Origin: Novosphingobium aerophilum
GTDB lineage: Bacteria > Pseudomonadota > Alphaproteobacteria > Sphingomonadales > Sphingomonadaceae
NCBI RefSeq assembly: GCF_014230305.1
Contig: NZ_JACLAU010000028.1
Location: 1-44,426, forward strand
Length of the DNA stretch: 44,426 bases
Reading direction: 5' to 3'
This document shows, piece after piece, positions 6,207 through 13,975 of the stretch. Numbering within the stretch: position 1 is the first letter of the stretch; every line of letters begins with the position of its first letter. Both the position numbers and the translations under genes were made by a program. Under the pieces are notes generated by a model that worked only from the letters and a program-made list of their open reading frames with translations, did not search any database and was not told where the DNA came from.

Positions 6207-9074
6207 TTAACGGCGCGTCGGCGCGGGTGCATCCGTGGCGATCGCGGCCACCTCCACCGCTGCATCCGGATCCAGATAGCGCCGCGCCAGGGCCATGATG
6301 TCCGCCGCACCGAGCTGCCTGATTCGCTCTGCGGCGTGCTGCTGCCGTTCGATCTGGTAAGCCCGGGTCTGGGCCCGCGCGACCAGTCCGAGCCAGCCGT
6401 AATTGGTCTTGAGTCCGTTCTCGACCGCCTCCAGCACGGGCTGCCGGGCGCGCTGGAACACGTCGTCGCTGACCGGTTCGCGCCGCAGCGCCTCCACGGT
6501 CGTGCGAATGGCCGCGCGGGTGGTGGCCAGATCGGGCAGCGCCACCGAGGCCGAGACCGTGAAGGTGCCATAGCCGCGCCAGACCGCCGAGGCCGAGCTG
6601 TCGGCCGAGGGGGAATAGGCCTTGCCGAGCTGTTCGCGCAGGGTGTCGGTCAGTTCGATCCGCATGACCCGTTCGAGCAGGATCAGACCCAGCACCTCGC
6701 GGGGATCGCCGTCATCCCGGGTTGTCCAGGTCAGGCGCAGCAGGGCCTGGTCGGCGGGCCCGCTGTGGCGAACCACGCGCGGTGTCCGGTCCAGGGTGAA
6801 CGGGCGCGTGCGCTGATCGGGGTAGGGCTGGAATTCCGCCTCGCGCGCGGGCAGGGCGCCGAAGGTGCGGGCCACCAGGGCAATCATCTGGTCTTCGGGC
6901 ACGTCCCCCACCACGCCCAGTTCGATTGCGCCGTGCGCCAGTCGGTCGGCGATCGCCTCCTTGAGCCCGGCGAAGCTCAGCGCGCGGTAGGCCTCCACCG
7001 TCTGCAGGGTGAAGCGCGGATCGTTGTCCGAGAGGATCCCGCCCAGGGCTGCCCCCAGCGCCGATCCGGGCGTGGCATCCTTCCGCGCGAACATGTTGTT
7101 GACGTACTGGCGGTACAGCGTCTCGCCCTCGCGGCGATAACCCGGATCGGTGATGAAGGCAGCCATCAACTGCAGTTGCAGGGCCAGGTCCGCCGGGGTG
7201 GTCTGGGCCGATGCGGCAAAGGTTTCGGCGGCCGAGGACAGGTTGAAGCCCACGGTCCGCCCCGCCAGGATCGACTGGAGATCGTCCTGGCTGTGCCGGC
7301 CCAGGCCACCCGCGCCGAAGGCCAGCATCATGTCGGTGGCGAGCGGCCGGGCCCGGGTGTCCAGCATGTCGCCGCCGTCAATGTGCAGGCTGACCACCAC
7401 CCGATCGCGTTCGAGCGTGGTCTGCTTGAGGTTCAGGCGGACCCCGTTGGCGAAGCGCAGGGTGCGGATGCCATAGACCGGTTCGCGCGTGTCGCTGACC
7501 ACGCGGCCGGGCGCACCGAAATCGGTGTAGGCAAAGGCCTCGGCCGTCCGGACCGGGGCTGCCGTCAGCGGGGCTGCCATGGCGGCTTGCCAGGCGCGGC
7601 GCAGGGCCAGGCTGCCGCCGTCCGGGGTGCGCCGGCCGGCGAACCGCAGCAGCGGATCGTCGAGCGGGACAAGCTCGCGGCGCAGCGCGGCGAGCACGGC
7701 CTCCGGCGTGATCGCGGGGATGAAGGCCTCGAGCCGTTGCAGGGAGCTTTCCGGCGTGGCGGGCACGATGTCATCGCGCACCAGGGCCAGCGCCGCACCG
7801 ACCAGCGAGGCGTTGGAACGGGTTGCGGCGGCTGCCGCGCCGTTGCGGTGCGCGGCATGGACGTTGGCGACCTGTTCGGCCACTTCCGCGGCGGTGAAGC
7901 CTTCGGACAGGGCCCGGCGATACTCCGCCACCGCTGCGGCCAGGCCGCGTCGCCAGCCCCCGTCGATCGTATCGACCACCAGGCTGGTGGTCCGCCCGGC
8001 GCGAAATACGTCGCTTGTGCCGAGCCCGGCGCTGCGGAACGGGGGATCGCCCTGCCGGGCCAGCCGTTGCAGGCGGCGGTTGACGATGTCGTAGCCGATC
8101 TGCCGCAGCAGGTTTTCCCGCCGCCGCGCCACGCCGTCACGCTCGTCCTGCCATGGCGCATGGCGGAAGGCGGTGATCCGTTCGGACAGGGCAGGATCGA
8201 CATAGACCGAGGTCCGCCCCATGTCCGCAAAGCGCACCGGTCCGGCGTCGGGCTGGGGCGCGGCCGGCCGGGCCTGCCAATCGGCGAAATGCCGCCGGAT
8301 CGCCGCCTCGGCCAGATCGGGATCAAGGTCGCCGATCACGATCACGGTTGTCCTGGCCGGAACATAGGTGCGCTGCCAGAACGCGCGGAGCCGCTCGGCC
8401 GAGGCCCGCTCCAGCGCGGCCGCCGTGCCGATCGGGACCCGGCTGACGTAACGGGCGCGAGGATTGGCAAAGCCCATCTCGTTCACCGCGGCGCGATAGG
8501 CCCACGAATTGCGGTCGCGCATTTCGGCCAGCACCACGCCGCGCTCACGCGCGACGGCTGCCGGGGCGAAGGCCAGTTCGCTGGCGGTCTCGCGCATCAG
8601 CATCAGGGCCATGTCGAACAGGGCCGGATCGTTGCGCGGGAGGTCCAGCGTGTAGAGCGTGTGCTGGAAACTGGTCTGGGCATTGGTGTCGGCGCCGAAG
8701 GCCAGGCCGGCCCGTTCCAGCAGCCGCACCATCTCCCCCTCCGGCACGCGGGTGCTGCCGTTGAAGGCCATGTGCTCGACGAAATGGGCATAGCCGCGCT
8801 CGTCGTCGCGTTCGTCAAGCGACCCGGCGGCGATATCCATGCGCACCAGGGCGGTGCCGGCCGGGTTGGTGCCCTTGCGGATGATGAAGCGCAGCCCGTT
8901 CGGCAGGGTGCCCGTGCGGAAGGCGGGGTCGATCGCGATGTCGCTCTGGGCCATCGCCCAGAGCGGGCGGGACGCCGAGGCGAGGGACCCCCGCTCGGGC
9001 GCGCAGGCCCCCAGCAGGAGGGCGTGAAGCAGGACCAGCAGCGGGGGCAGGGCGGGAATCAGGCGGCGGGACAT
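6207..9074 (-). CDS. M16 family zinc metallopeptidase, predicted lipoprotein
   Basis: A 955-residue protein with a signal peptide ending in a lipobox (LLLGAC, Cys24), so it is probably attached to an envelope membrane and faces the periplasm. The inverted zinc motif is intact: HFVEH at 97-101 with the downstream glutamate at 177 in ARERGVVLAEM. The length fits the duplicated M16 architecture, with an active N-terminal half and a second, inactive M16 half beginning at about residue 510 (RTLRFANGVRLNLKQT). Such proteins degrade peptides in the envelope. Its C-terminus lies 159 bases before the Tad-type block on the same strand. The gene at 9200 is divergent from it. Confidence 0.93.
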   Translation of the reverse strand: MSRRLIPALPPLLVLLHALLLGACAPERGSLASASRPLWAMAQSDIAIDPAFRTGTLPNGLRFIIRKGTNPAGTALVRMDIAAGSLDERDDERGYAHFVEHMAFNGSTRVPEGEMVRLLERAGLAFGADTNAQTSFQHTLYTLDLPRNDPALFDMALMLMRETASELAFAPAAVARERGVVLAEMRDRNSWAYRAAVNEMGFANPRARYVSRVPIGTAAALERASAERLRAFWQRTYVPARTTVIVIGDLDPDLAEAAIRRHFADWQARPAAPQPDAGPVRFADMGRTSVYVDPALSERITAFRHAPWQDERDGVARRRENLLRQIGYDIVNRRLQRLARQGDPPFRSAGLGTSDVFRAGRTTSLVVDTIDGGWRRGLAAAVAEYRRALSEGFTAAEVAEQVANVHAAHRNGAAAAATRSNASLVGAALALVRDDIVPATPESSLQRLEAFIPAITPEAVLAALRRELVPLDDPLLRFAGRRTPDGGSLALRRAWQAAMAAPLTAAPVRTAEAFAYTDFGAPGRVVSDTREPVYGIRTLRFANGVRLNLKQTTLERDRVVVSLHIDGGDMLDTRARPLATDMMLAFGAGGLGRHSQDDLQSILAGRTVGFNLSSAAETFAASAQTTPADLALQLQLMAAFITDPGYRREGETLYRQYVNNMFARKDATPGSALGAALGGILSDNDPRFTLQTVEAYRALSFAGLKEAIADRLAHGAIELGVVGDVPEDQMIALVARTFGALPAREAEFQPYPDQRTRPFTLDRTPRVVRHSGPADQALLRLTWTTRDDGDPREVLGLILLERVMRIELTDTLREQLGKAYSPSADSSASAVWRGYGTFTVSASVALPDLATTRAAIRTTVEALRREPVSDDVFQRARQPVLEAVENGLKTNYGWLGLVARAQTRAYQIERQQHAAERIRQLGAADIMALARRYLDPDAAVEVAAIATDAPAPTRR

Positions 9075-9199
9075 GGATCAAGCGTGGCCGCGCTTGGCGG
9101 AGGGGGCAAGGGCTACGTCGCCACGGGCCGGCCCGACTTGACCCGCATGCCCCCGAGGGGTTTATCGCGGGGGAGATCCCAGATTCGGAACCGCCCGCC

Positions 9200-9643
9200 A
9201 TGCCCCCCGCCATGCCTTTTGCCGACGATGCCGCGATCGCACACCTCGCCCGGCGCATGATCGACCGCACCCTGCCCAAGGCGGAATGGACCCATGCCGG
9301 CCACTTCGCGGCAGCCTTGTGGCTGCTGCGGCATCGGCCCGATCTGGCGACCCCGGAGGCGATGCGCGGACTGATCCGGGCCTACAACGAGGCCACCGGA
9401 ACCCCCAACACCGATAGCAGCGGATACCATCACACCATCACCATCGCCTCGATGCGGGCGGCGGCGGCCCATCTTGATGCGGGAGGCGAGGGCGCTCCGC
9501 TGTGCGGAGTGCTCGACCGGCTCATGTCCTCGCCCCAGGGGCGGAGCGACTGGCTGCTGGCCCACTGGAGCCGCGACCGGCTGTTCGATCCGACGGCGCG
9601 GCACCACTGGGTGGAGCCCGACCTGGCGCCGCTGCCGTTCTAG
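9200..9643 (+). CDS. Conserved hypothetical protein, His-rich small helical protein
   Basis: A 147-residue cytosolic protein with no signal peptide or membrane segment. I do not recognise the family firmly. It is rich in Trp, His and Asp/Glu and has several segments that look conserved: LPKAEWTHAGHFAAALW, IRAYNEATGTPN, SSGYHHTITIASM and DRLFDPTARHHW. The Glu/His spacing (E28, H31, H34, then HH near 91-92) could make a metal or substrate site, but this is only a guess from composition. ATG at 9200 is used; ATG at 9212 is also possible and neither has a strong ribosome binding site. It is divergent from the M16 peptidase and convergent with purC. Confidence 0.7.
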   Translation: MPPAMPFADDAAIAHLARRMIDRTLPKAEWTHAGHFAAALWLLRHRPDLATPEAMRGLIRAYNEATGTPNTDSSGYHHTITIASMRAAAAHLDAGGEGAPLCGVLDRLMSSPQGRSDWLLAHWSRDRLFDPTARHHWVEPDLAPLPF

Positions 9644-9697
9644 GCGGCGCAGCCCCATGGCGCAGCACGCGCCATGGCTGGCAGGGGCGGGGCGCCG

Positions 9698-9745
9698 CCT
9701 TAGCCCTCTCCCCTTCAGGGGAGTGAGTTGGGAGAGGGGCCGGTG
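9698..9745. repeat. Palindromic intergenic repeat, CTCTCCCCTTCAGGGGAG type
   Basis: Just after the stop of the hypothetical gene, the sequence CCCTCTCCCCTTCAGGGGAG folds back on itself and continues into GTTGGGAGAGGGGCC, giving a larger imperfect hairpin. A similar unit (CCCCTCCCCAAAGGGGAG) lies at 26411-26432 after ndk. I take these as members of one short interspersed repeat family. Confidence 0.6.
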
Positions 9746-9805
9746 GGCATCACTTGCTCAAAACGCATTTGCCCACCCGCAGACTGGCACATCGTTAAAG
9801 CCATC

Positions 9806-9915
9806 GTCATCCCGGGCTTGCCTGCCCTGACGGAGGTCAGGGACCCGGGACCGGGCTTGCCTTCCCCCACCGTCGCCACGCCAGCACTGCCCCAGCTCAG
9901 GGCCGGGGCGACGAT
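9806..9915. repeat. Nested palindromes in the convergent gap before purC
   Basis: Two hairpins lie side by side. The first (9811-9849) nests CCCTGAC/GTCAGGG (loop GGAG) inside a CCCGGG/CCCGGG pair. The second pairs CGTCGCC (9871-9877) with GGCGACG (about 9907-9913). No T-run follows either on the plus strand. The 517 bases between 9643 and 10161 contain no credible gene; these units and the 171-bp repeat fill most of them. Confidence 0.55.
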
Positions 9916-9941
9916 GGAGGGGGTGGCGGGATGTCCATTTA

Positions 9942-10112
9942 GGGTGGGGAGCGGACGTTCTTCGATCCTCCCCCAGCGGGGGAGGGGGACCATCCGCAGG
10001 ATGGTGGAGGGGCACCCCGCCTTGACCAGCTGCCGTGCCCCAAGGAGAGTGCCCCTCCACCACCTTCGGTGGTCCCCCTCCCCGTACCGGGGAGGAAACA
10101 AAGGTCCGACTT
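9942..10112. repeat. 171-bp inverted-repeat element, copy A
   Basis: This element is nearly identical in length and sequence to 26879-27049. It is built as two imperfect inverted arms, each with an outer hairpin (CCTCCCCCAGCGGGGGAGG on the left, CCTCCCCGTACCGGGGAGG on the right) and a middle hairpin, around a central spacer. In this copy the left middle hairpin is CCATCC-GCA-GGATGG and the right is CCACC-TTC-GGTGG, the opposite of copy B. The element ends 48 bases from the purC stop. No ORF inside it is credible, so it is probably a non-autonomous repeat or a 3-prime RNA structure. Confidence 0.9.
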
Positions 10113-10160
10113 TGGGCGCAATCGGCCGTCCGAAGCCGCCCGCAAGCCCCGGAACGGGCT

Positions 10161-10943
10161 CTACTTGCCGCGCAGCTTGCGGTGCTTGGACAGGTCGAAC
10201 ACCTCGCTCGGCCCGTTGTCGGTGTCGAGCAGGCCCAGCCGGCGCGCGACCTCCTGATAGGCTTCTTCCTCGCCGCCCAGATCGCGGCGGAAGCGGTCCT
10301 TGTCGAGCTTTTCGCCGGTGACCATGTCCCACAGGCGGCAGCCGTCGGGGCTGATCTCGTCGGCCAGGATCACGCGGCTGTAGTCGCCGTCCCAGATCCG
10401 CCCGAACTCCAGCTTGAAGTCGACCAGGCGGATGTTGATCGCCGCGAACATGCCGACCATGAAGTCGTTCACGCGGATCGCCATCGACGAGATGTCCTGC
10501 ATCTCCTCGTTGCTGGCCCAGCCGAAGCAGGCGATGTGCTCTTCGGCGATCATCGGATCGCCCAGGGCATCGTCCTTGTAGTAGTATTCGATCAGGGTGT
10601 GCGGCAGCGGCTCGCCCTCGGGGATGCCGAGCCGCTTGGAGATGGAGCCGGCGGCGACATTGCGCACCACCACCTCGATCGGGATGATCTCCACCTGGCG
10701 GACCAGTTGTTCGCGCATGTTCAGGCGGCGGATGAAGTGGGTGGGGATGCCGATGTGCGACAGGCGGGTGAACACATACTCGCTGATGCGGTTGTTGATC
10801 ACGCCCTTGCCGTTGATCGTGCCCTTCTTCTGGGCGTTGAACGCGGTGGCGTCGTCCTTGAAGTACTGGATCAGCGTGCCCGGTTCGGGGCCTTCATAGA
10901 GGATCTTGGCCTTGCCTTCGTAGATCTGGCGGCGACGGGACAT
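10161..10943 (-). CDS. purC: Phosphoribosylaminoimidazole-succinocarboxamide synthase (SAICAR synthetase)
   Basis: A 260-residue enzyme of de novo purine synthesis, which joins CAIR and aspartate with ATP. It is full length for the bacterial family. Recognisable segments are [12 protein letters not shown] near the N-terminus, [43 protein letters not shown] and the signature [12 protein letters not shown]. The ATG at 10943 has AAGGA about ten bases upstream. It is a single-gene unit here, with purM and purN 17 kb away. Its leader contains a candidate promoter and a terminator-like hairpin (see separate entries), and a 171-bp repeat lies just after its stop. Confidence 0.97.
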   Translation of the reverse strand: MSRRRQIYEGKAKILYEGPEPGTLIQYFKDDATAFNAQKKGTINGKGVINNRISEYVFTRLSHIGIPTHFIRRLNMREQLVRQVEIIPIEVVVRNVAAGSISKRLGIPEGEPLPHTLIEYYYKDDALGDPMIAEEHIACFGWASNEEMQDISSMAIRVNDFMVGMFAAINIRLVDFKLEFGRIWDGDYSRVILADEISPDGCRLWDMVTGEKLDKDRFRRDLGGEEEAYQEVARRLGLLDTDNGPSEVFDLSKHRKLRGK

Positions 10944-11008
10944 CTGCGGCTATCCTTCACAGTGGGCCTAGACGGTGGCATTTCACAGGGGCGGCCCCAC
11001 GGGAAACC

Positions 11009-11056
11009 AAAAGCCCCGGCACCGCGTGGAGGCGAGTCCATCGCAACGGCCGGGGC
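11009..11056 (-). promoter_or_regulatory. Terminator-like hairpin in the purC leader (candidate attenuator)
   Basis: On the reverse strand GCCCCGGC (11056-11049) pairs perfectly with GCCGGGGC (11020-11013), and TTTTGGTTT follows at once. The 28-base interior can form a further stem with TGGA/TCCA. It lies between a candidate purC promoter and the purC start, with no gene read into it from upstream on this strand. That fits attenuation of purC better than ordinary termination. The trigger, if any, cannot be told from sequence. Confidence 0.45.
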
Positions 11057-11066
11057 GCTTGGCGGG

Positions 11067-11095
11067 CCCGTAGCCGAACCAGCCCCGAAGTGCAA
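11067..11095 (-). promoter_or_regulatory. Candidate sigma-70 promoter for purC
   Basis: TTGCAC and TACGGG lie 17 bases apart on the reverse strand, giving a start near 11060 and a leader of roughly 115 bases. The -10 box is GC-leaning, as is common in this group. The rest of the 342-base gap 10944-11285 holds a small palindrome (GGGCTAAGCCC, about 11235-11245) on the acetyltransferase side and no gene. Confidence 0.4.
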
Positions 11096-11285
11096 ATTCG
11101 CCGGTCGGCGCCCGTTCGCCCCCTGTCCGGGGCCTGCCCTGGGCTCTTGCCACGAGCGGGCGGCCCTGACCGACCGTCGGCATGCGCGATCCGGACCGTG
11201 GCCGGCGCAGTGCCGCTGACAGGGCGGGGGCATTGGGCTAAGCCCCTCGGGCATGTCTCTGGGGTGCCCAGACGAAGGAGGCCTG

Positions 11286-11873
11286 ATGGCGATTGAAGTC
11301 CGTCCGCTGACCGGAGCCGAGATCGGCGCCGCGATTGACGATCTGGCCGGGCTGCGAATCGCGGTCTTCGCCGACTTTCCCTACCTCTATGCGGGCGATC
11401 CGGCCTATGAGCGGGACTACCTGCGCGAATTCGCCGCGGCGCCCGACGCCGTGCTGGTGGCCGCCTTCGACGGGGCCCGGATCGTCGGGGCCGCCACGGC
11501 CTCGCCCATGGCCGCGCAGAAGGCGGAGTTCCGCGCCCCGTTCGAGGCGCGCGGGATCGACACCGCCGCGCTGTTCTATTTCGGCGAGAGCGTGCTGCTG
11601 GCCGATTATCGCGGGCGCGGGATCGGTCATGCCTTCTTCGATCACCGCGAGGCCCGGGCGCGGGCCTGCGGCGCCGGTTCGGCCACCTTTGCCGCGGTGA
11701 TCCGGCCGGCCGACCACCCGGCGCGCCCGGCCGGCTATCGCCCGCTGGACGCCTTCTGGACGGGCCGCGGCTATGCCCCGGTGCCCGGCCTGGTCACCGA
11801 GCTGGCCTGGCAGGAGCATGGCGAGCCGGACGAAAGCCCCAAGCCGATGCAATACTGGATGCGGCGGCTGTGA
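11286..11873 (+). CDS. GNAT family N-acetyltransferase
   Basis: A 195-residue protein. The start at 11286 is chosen over the in-frame ATG at 11253 because GGAGG lies six bases upstream of it. The GNAT fold shows in the N-terminal strand AIEVRPLTGAEIG, the central strand DAVLVAAFDGARIVGAATA, and the acetyl-CoA loop ESVLLADYRGRGIGHAFFDHRE (pattern RGRGIG, the Q/RxxGxG/A motif). The substrate is unknown. The last bases overlap the start of the nitrilase-like gene (GTGA), so both are made together; fusions and pairs of GNAT with carbon-nitrogen hydrolases are known in bacteria, which suggests a shared acyl/amide substrate. Confidence 0.88.
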   Translation: MAIEVRPLTGAEIGAAIDDLAGLRIAVFADFPYLYAGDPAYERDYLREFAAAPDAVLVAAFDGARIVGAATASPMAAQKAEFRAPFEARGIDTAALFYFGESVLLADYRGRGIGHAFFDHREARARACGAGSATFAAVIRPADHPARPAGYRPLDAFWTGRGYAPVPGLVTELAWQEHGEPDESPKPMQYWMRRL

Positions 11874-12766
11874 GCGCCTTCATCGTCGCCGCCGCCCAGT
11901 ACCCGATCGACCGGCTGTCGGGTTGGGAGGCCTATGCCGCCAAGCTGGAGCGCTGGGTGGCCGAGGCGGCCGCGGGCGGGGCGGCCCTGGCGGTCTTTCC
12001 CGAATATGGGGCGATGGAGCTGGCCGCGCTCGATCCCGCGACCATGGGGGACCTGGCCGGATCGCTGCACCACGTGGCGCGCCTGGCGCCGCAGGTCGAT
12101 GCGCTCCACGCCGCACTGGCGCGGCGCCACGGCCTGCATATCCTGGCGGCCTCGCTCCCGGTGCGCCTCGACGATGGCCGCTTCGTCAACCGCGCCCGGC
12201 TGTTCGCTCCGAACGGCAAGGTCGGGGTCCAGGACAAGCTGGTGATGACCCGCTTCGAGCGCGAGCAGTGGCACGTGTCCGCAGGGGGCCCGCTGCACCT
12301 GTTCGAGACCGCGCTGGGCCCGATCGGCGTGACCATCTGCTACGACAGCGAGTTCCCGCTGCTCGCCCGCGCGCTGGTTGAATCCGGCTGCGAGCTGCTG
12401 CTGGTGCCAAGCTGCACCGACAGCCTGCACGGCTACTGGCGGGTGCGGATCGGCGCCCAGGCGCGCGCGCTCGAGGGGCAGCTCGTGGCGGTCCAGGCGC
12501 CCACTGTGGGCCTCGCCGAATGGTCTCCCGCCGTCGATGTCAACCGTGGCGCGGCCGGAGTCTATGGCCCTCCCGACCTGGGCTTTCCCGAGGACGGCGT
12601 GATCGCGACCGGCCGCGAAGGCGAGACGCAATGGCTCCTGGCCGAGGTTGACCTGAACCGGGTGCGCTTGGCCCGGCAGGAGGGCGCCGTTCGCCCGGTG
12701 GCGCACTGGCCCGAGCAGCCCGGTGCGGCGCCCCTGCCGGCGGTCGTGCGCGTGGACCTGCGCTAG
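11870..12766 (+). CDS. Carbon-nitrogen hydrolase (nitrilase superfamily amidase)
   Basis: A 298-residue soluble enzyme with the full nitrilase-superfamily triad: Glu45 in VFPEYG, Lys123 in QDKLVMTRFE and Cys157 in VTICYDSEFP. The alpha-beta-beta-alpha core order is intact. The GTG start overlaps the acetyltransferase stop by four bases. The family hydrolyses amides or nitriles, and the specific substrate is not visible; coupling to the GNAT gene suggests processing of an N-acyl or amide compound. No terminator directly follows. The structured hairpin at 12971-13037 is the first candidate stop downstream. Confidence 0.92.
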   Translation: MSAFIVAAAQYPIDRLSGWEAYAAKLERWVAEAAAGGAALAVFPEYGAMELAALDPATMGDLAGSLHHVARLAPQVDALHAALARRHGLHILAASLPVRLDDGRFVNRARLFAPNGKVGVQDKLVMTRFEREQWHVSAGGPLHLFETALGPIGVTICYDSEFPLLARALVESGCELLLVPSCTDSLHGYWRVRIGAQARALEGQLVAVQAPTVGLAEWSPAVDVNRGAAGVYGPPDLGFPEDGVIATGREGETQWLLAEVDLNRVRLARQEGAVRPVAHWPEQPGAAPLPAVVRVDLR

Positions 12767-12832
12767 CATCCCGTCTGTCCAGTTCGTTTGACTGAACATG
12801 ACGCAAATTTAATTGACACCCGGACTCTGGTG

Positions 12833-12866
12833 CATTGTCCTGCAAGACCAGTATCTTGCGGCAATG
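12833..12866 (+). promoter_or_regulatory. Stem-loop / inverted repeat downstream of the nitrilase gene
   Basis: CATTG and GCAAGA pair with TCTTGC and CAATG around a six-base loop. The element begins 15 bases after a good -35-like TTGACA (12813-12818), although the -10 region is poor. It could be an operator on that promoter or the first hairpin of a transcript ending at about 13037. Confidence 0.4.
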
Positions 12867-12970
12867 TGTGGCGGACAGCATCCGATCCTTGCAACCGATT
12901 TTACTTTCCTTCAGCTGAAACTAAGCATAAGCCGCGCACGGTCTTCTGACTTACCGGGAAGAAGCTCGGA

Positions 12971-13037
12971 AAGAGGCGTTGCGGCTTGACCGAATGGGGC
13001 TTCGCCTCGCTGCGGTCCGTGCCGAGCGCCTCTTTTT
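12971..13037 (+). terminator. Long nested hairpin with T-run; strong terminator or 3-prime end of a small RNA
   Basis: AAGAGGCG (12971-12978) pairs perfectly with CGCCTCTT (13027-13034). Inside it CGGC pairs with GCCG, GACCG with CGGTC, and GGGGC with GCCTC (one G-U pair) around a TTC loop. That is about 22 pairs in one nested arm, followed by TTTTT. It is more elaborate than a usual terminator. It lies about 200 bases after the nitrilase stop, so either that operon has a long 3-prime end or the region 12840-13037 encodes a separate RNA. The rest of 12767-13309 has a TTCAGCTGAA palindrome (12912-12921) and no gene. Confidence 0.65.
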
Positions 13038-13309
13038 GCGTTGGCGCACCAGGCTTGACCTTGGTTCTTACCCCATCGGGGTATCTCAGACCCGGTTTCG
13101 TTGAAAGTTCTGCCGAAAAGCTTGCTGCCGAGCCTGGGCAAGCTGTGGTTAGCCTGCCGCCGCATCCGCACCCAGCGAGCCGCGTGCTGAACCCGCACCG
13201 GCACGTCCACCGCCCTGGCCGGCACGCGGCCGGAGGTTTTCGGTGGGCTTGATGGGCGCCGGGGCGACTCAACGGATGCACCTGCGGGTGGCCCGGGAGG
13301 ATGGCGGCG

Positions 13310-13543
13310 ATGACCAGGCATGGGCAAGCATCGGACGAGCGGGTTGCGTCCCCGGGTGAATGGCGGCACCCGTCAGGACCGGGCTTCCGCGAGCCGGGCT
13401 CCGCTGATTCCACGGCCGGCGCTGCCGGGCCGCTGGAGCCGCGCTGGTCGGCGCGGCGCTCGCTGATCGTGGTCGTGGCCCTGTCCTTGCTGCTCTGGAG
13501 CCTGATCCTCGGCGCGACCGGCGTCCTGCCTATCCGCTTTTGA
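13310..13543 (+). CDS. Small single-pass membrane protein, unknown function
   Basis: A 77-residue protein with a polar, Pro/Gly-rich N-terminus and one hydrophobic helix (SLIVVVALSLLLWSLILGA, about residues 51-69) preceded by positive charges (RWSARR), so the N-terminus should be cytoplasmic. ATG 13310 is preferred because GGGAGG ends nine bases before it; the ATG at 13301 directly abuts that site. I do not recognise a family. Its position upstream of the signalling genes may be coincidental. Confidence 0.55.
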   Translation: MTRHGQASDERVASPGEWRHPSGPGFREPGSADSTAGAAGPLEPRWSARRSLIVVVALSLLLWSLILGATGVLPIRF

Positions 13544-13779
13544 CCGCAGGCAGGGCCGGGTACCCGCCAGGTCCGGACCTGTCTTCCCACCCCGCCACCC
13601 TTCCTGGCCTGCGGTCGTACCCTGCTGGCCAAGCCCGTCTGCGTGGCCAGCGGCGGTGGCACGGAAAACCGCGACTCGCGACCTGGCTGACGGCGCGCCC
13701 GCCCGGTTCGGGACTGGCCGGAGGCCAGGGCTAAACGGGCGAATCCAGCGCATTTCCCCATACAGCCCCTCCAAGAAGG

Positions 13780-13935
13780 TATAAGTCATTGAAGTATAAA
13801 TCTACCACTTTGGGGTATTTTGACGTTCATTCGAATTATAGTATCTCTACACAAAGGGAGATTTCTCAATCCGGTAGTAGTTAACGTCACTTCTTGATTA
13901 TTCCAATTTCGCCCAAATGCATGATGAAAGGTCCG
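13780..13935 (+). promoter_or_regulatory. AT-rich regulatory stretch upstream of the signalling genes
   Basis: The gap 13544-13975 has no gene. Its right half is markedly AT-richer than the rest of the window. It contains TTGACG (13820-13825) 16 bases before TATCTC (13842-13847), a 7-base inverted repeat TGACGTT (13821-13827) / AACGTCA (13883-13889), and the palindrome GAGATTTCTC (13858-13867). I take it as the promoter and operator region of the gene at 13976. The left half has only a CTGGCC/GGCCAG hairpin at 13714-13728. Confidence 0.5.
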
Positions 13936-13975
13936 GATCGGAGTGGAAACCGATCGGCAATAGGGGCGAAATGTC

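Noticed and set aside
6336..9260. 974-codon open frame opposite the M16 peptidase
   Set aside because: It is an antisense shadow created by high GC; the protein has low-complexity Gly/Arg/Gln composition and no domain, while the opposite strand has an intact zinc peptidase.
11253..11285. Earlier ATG for the GNAT gene
   Set aside because: GGAGG lies correctly before 11286, and the extra residues do not resemble the family.
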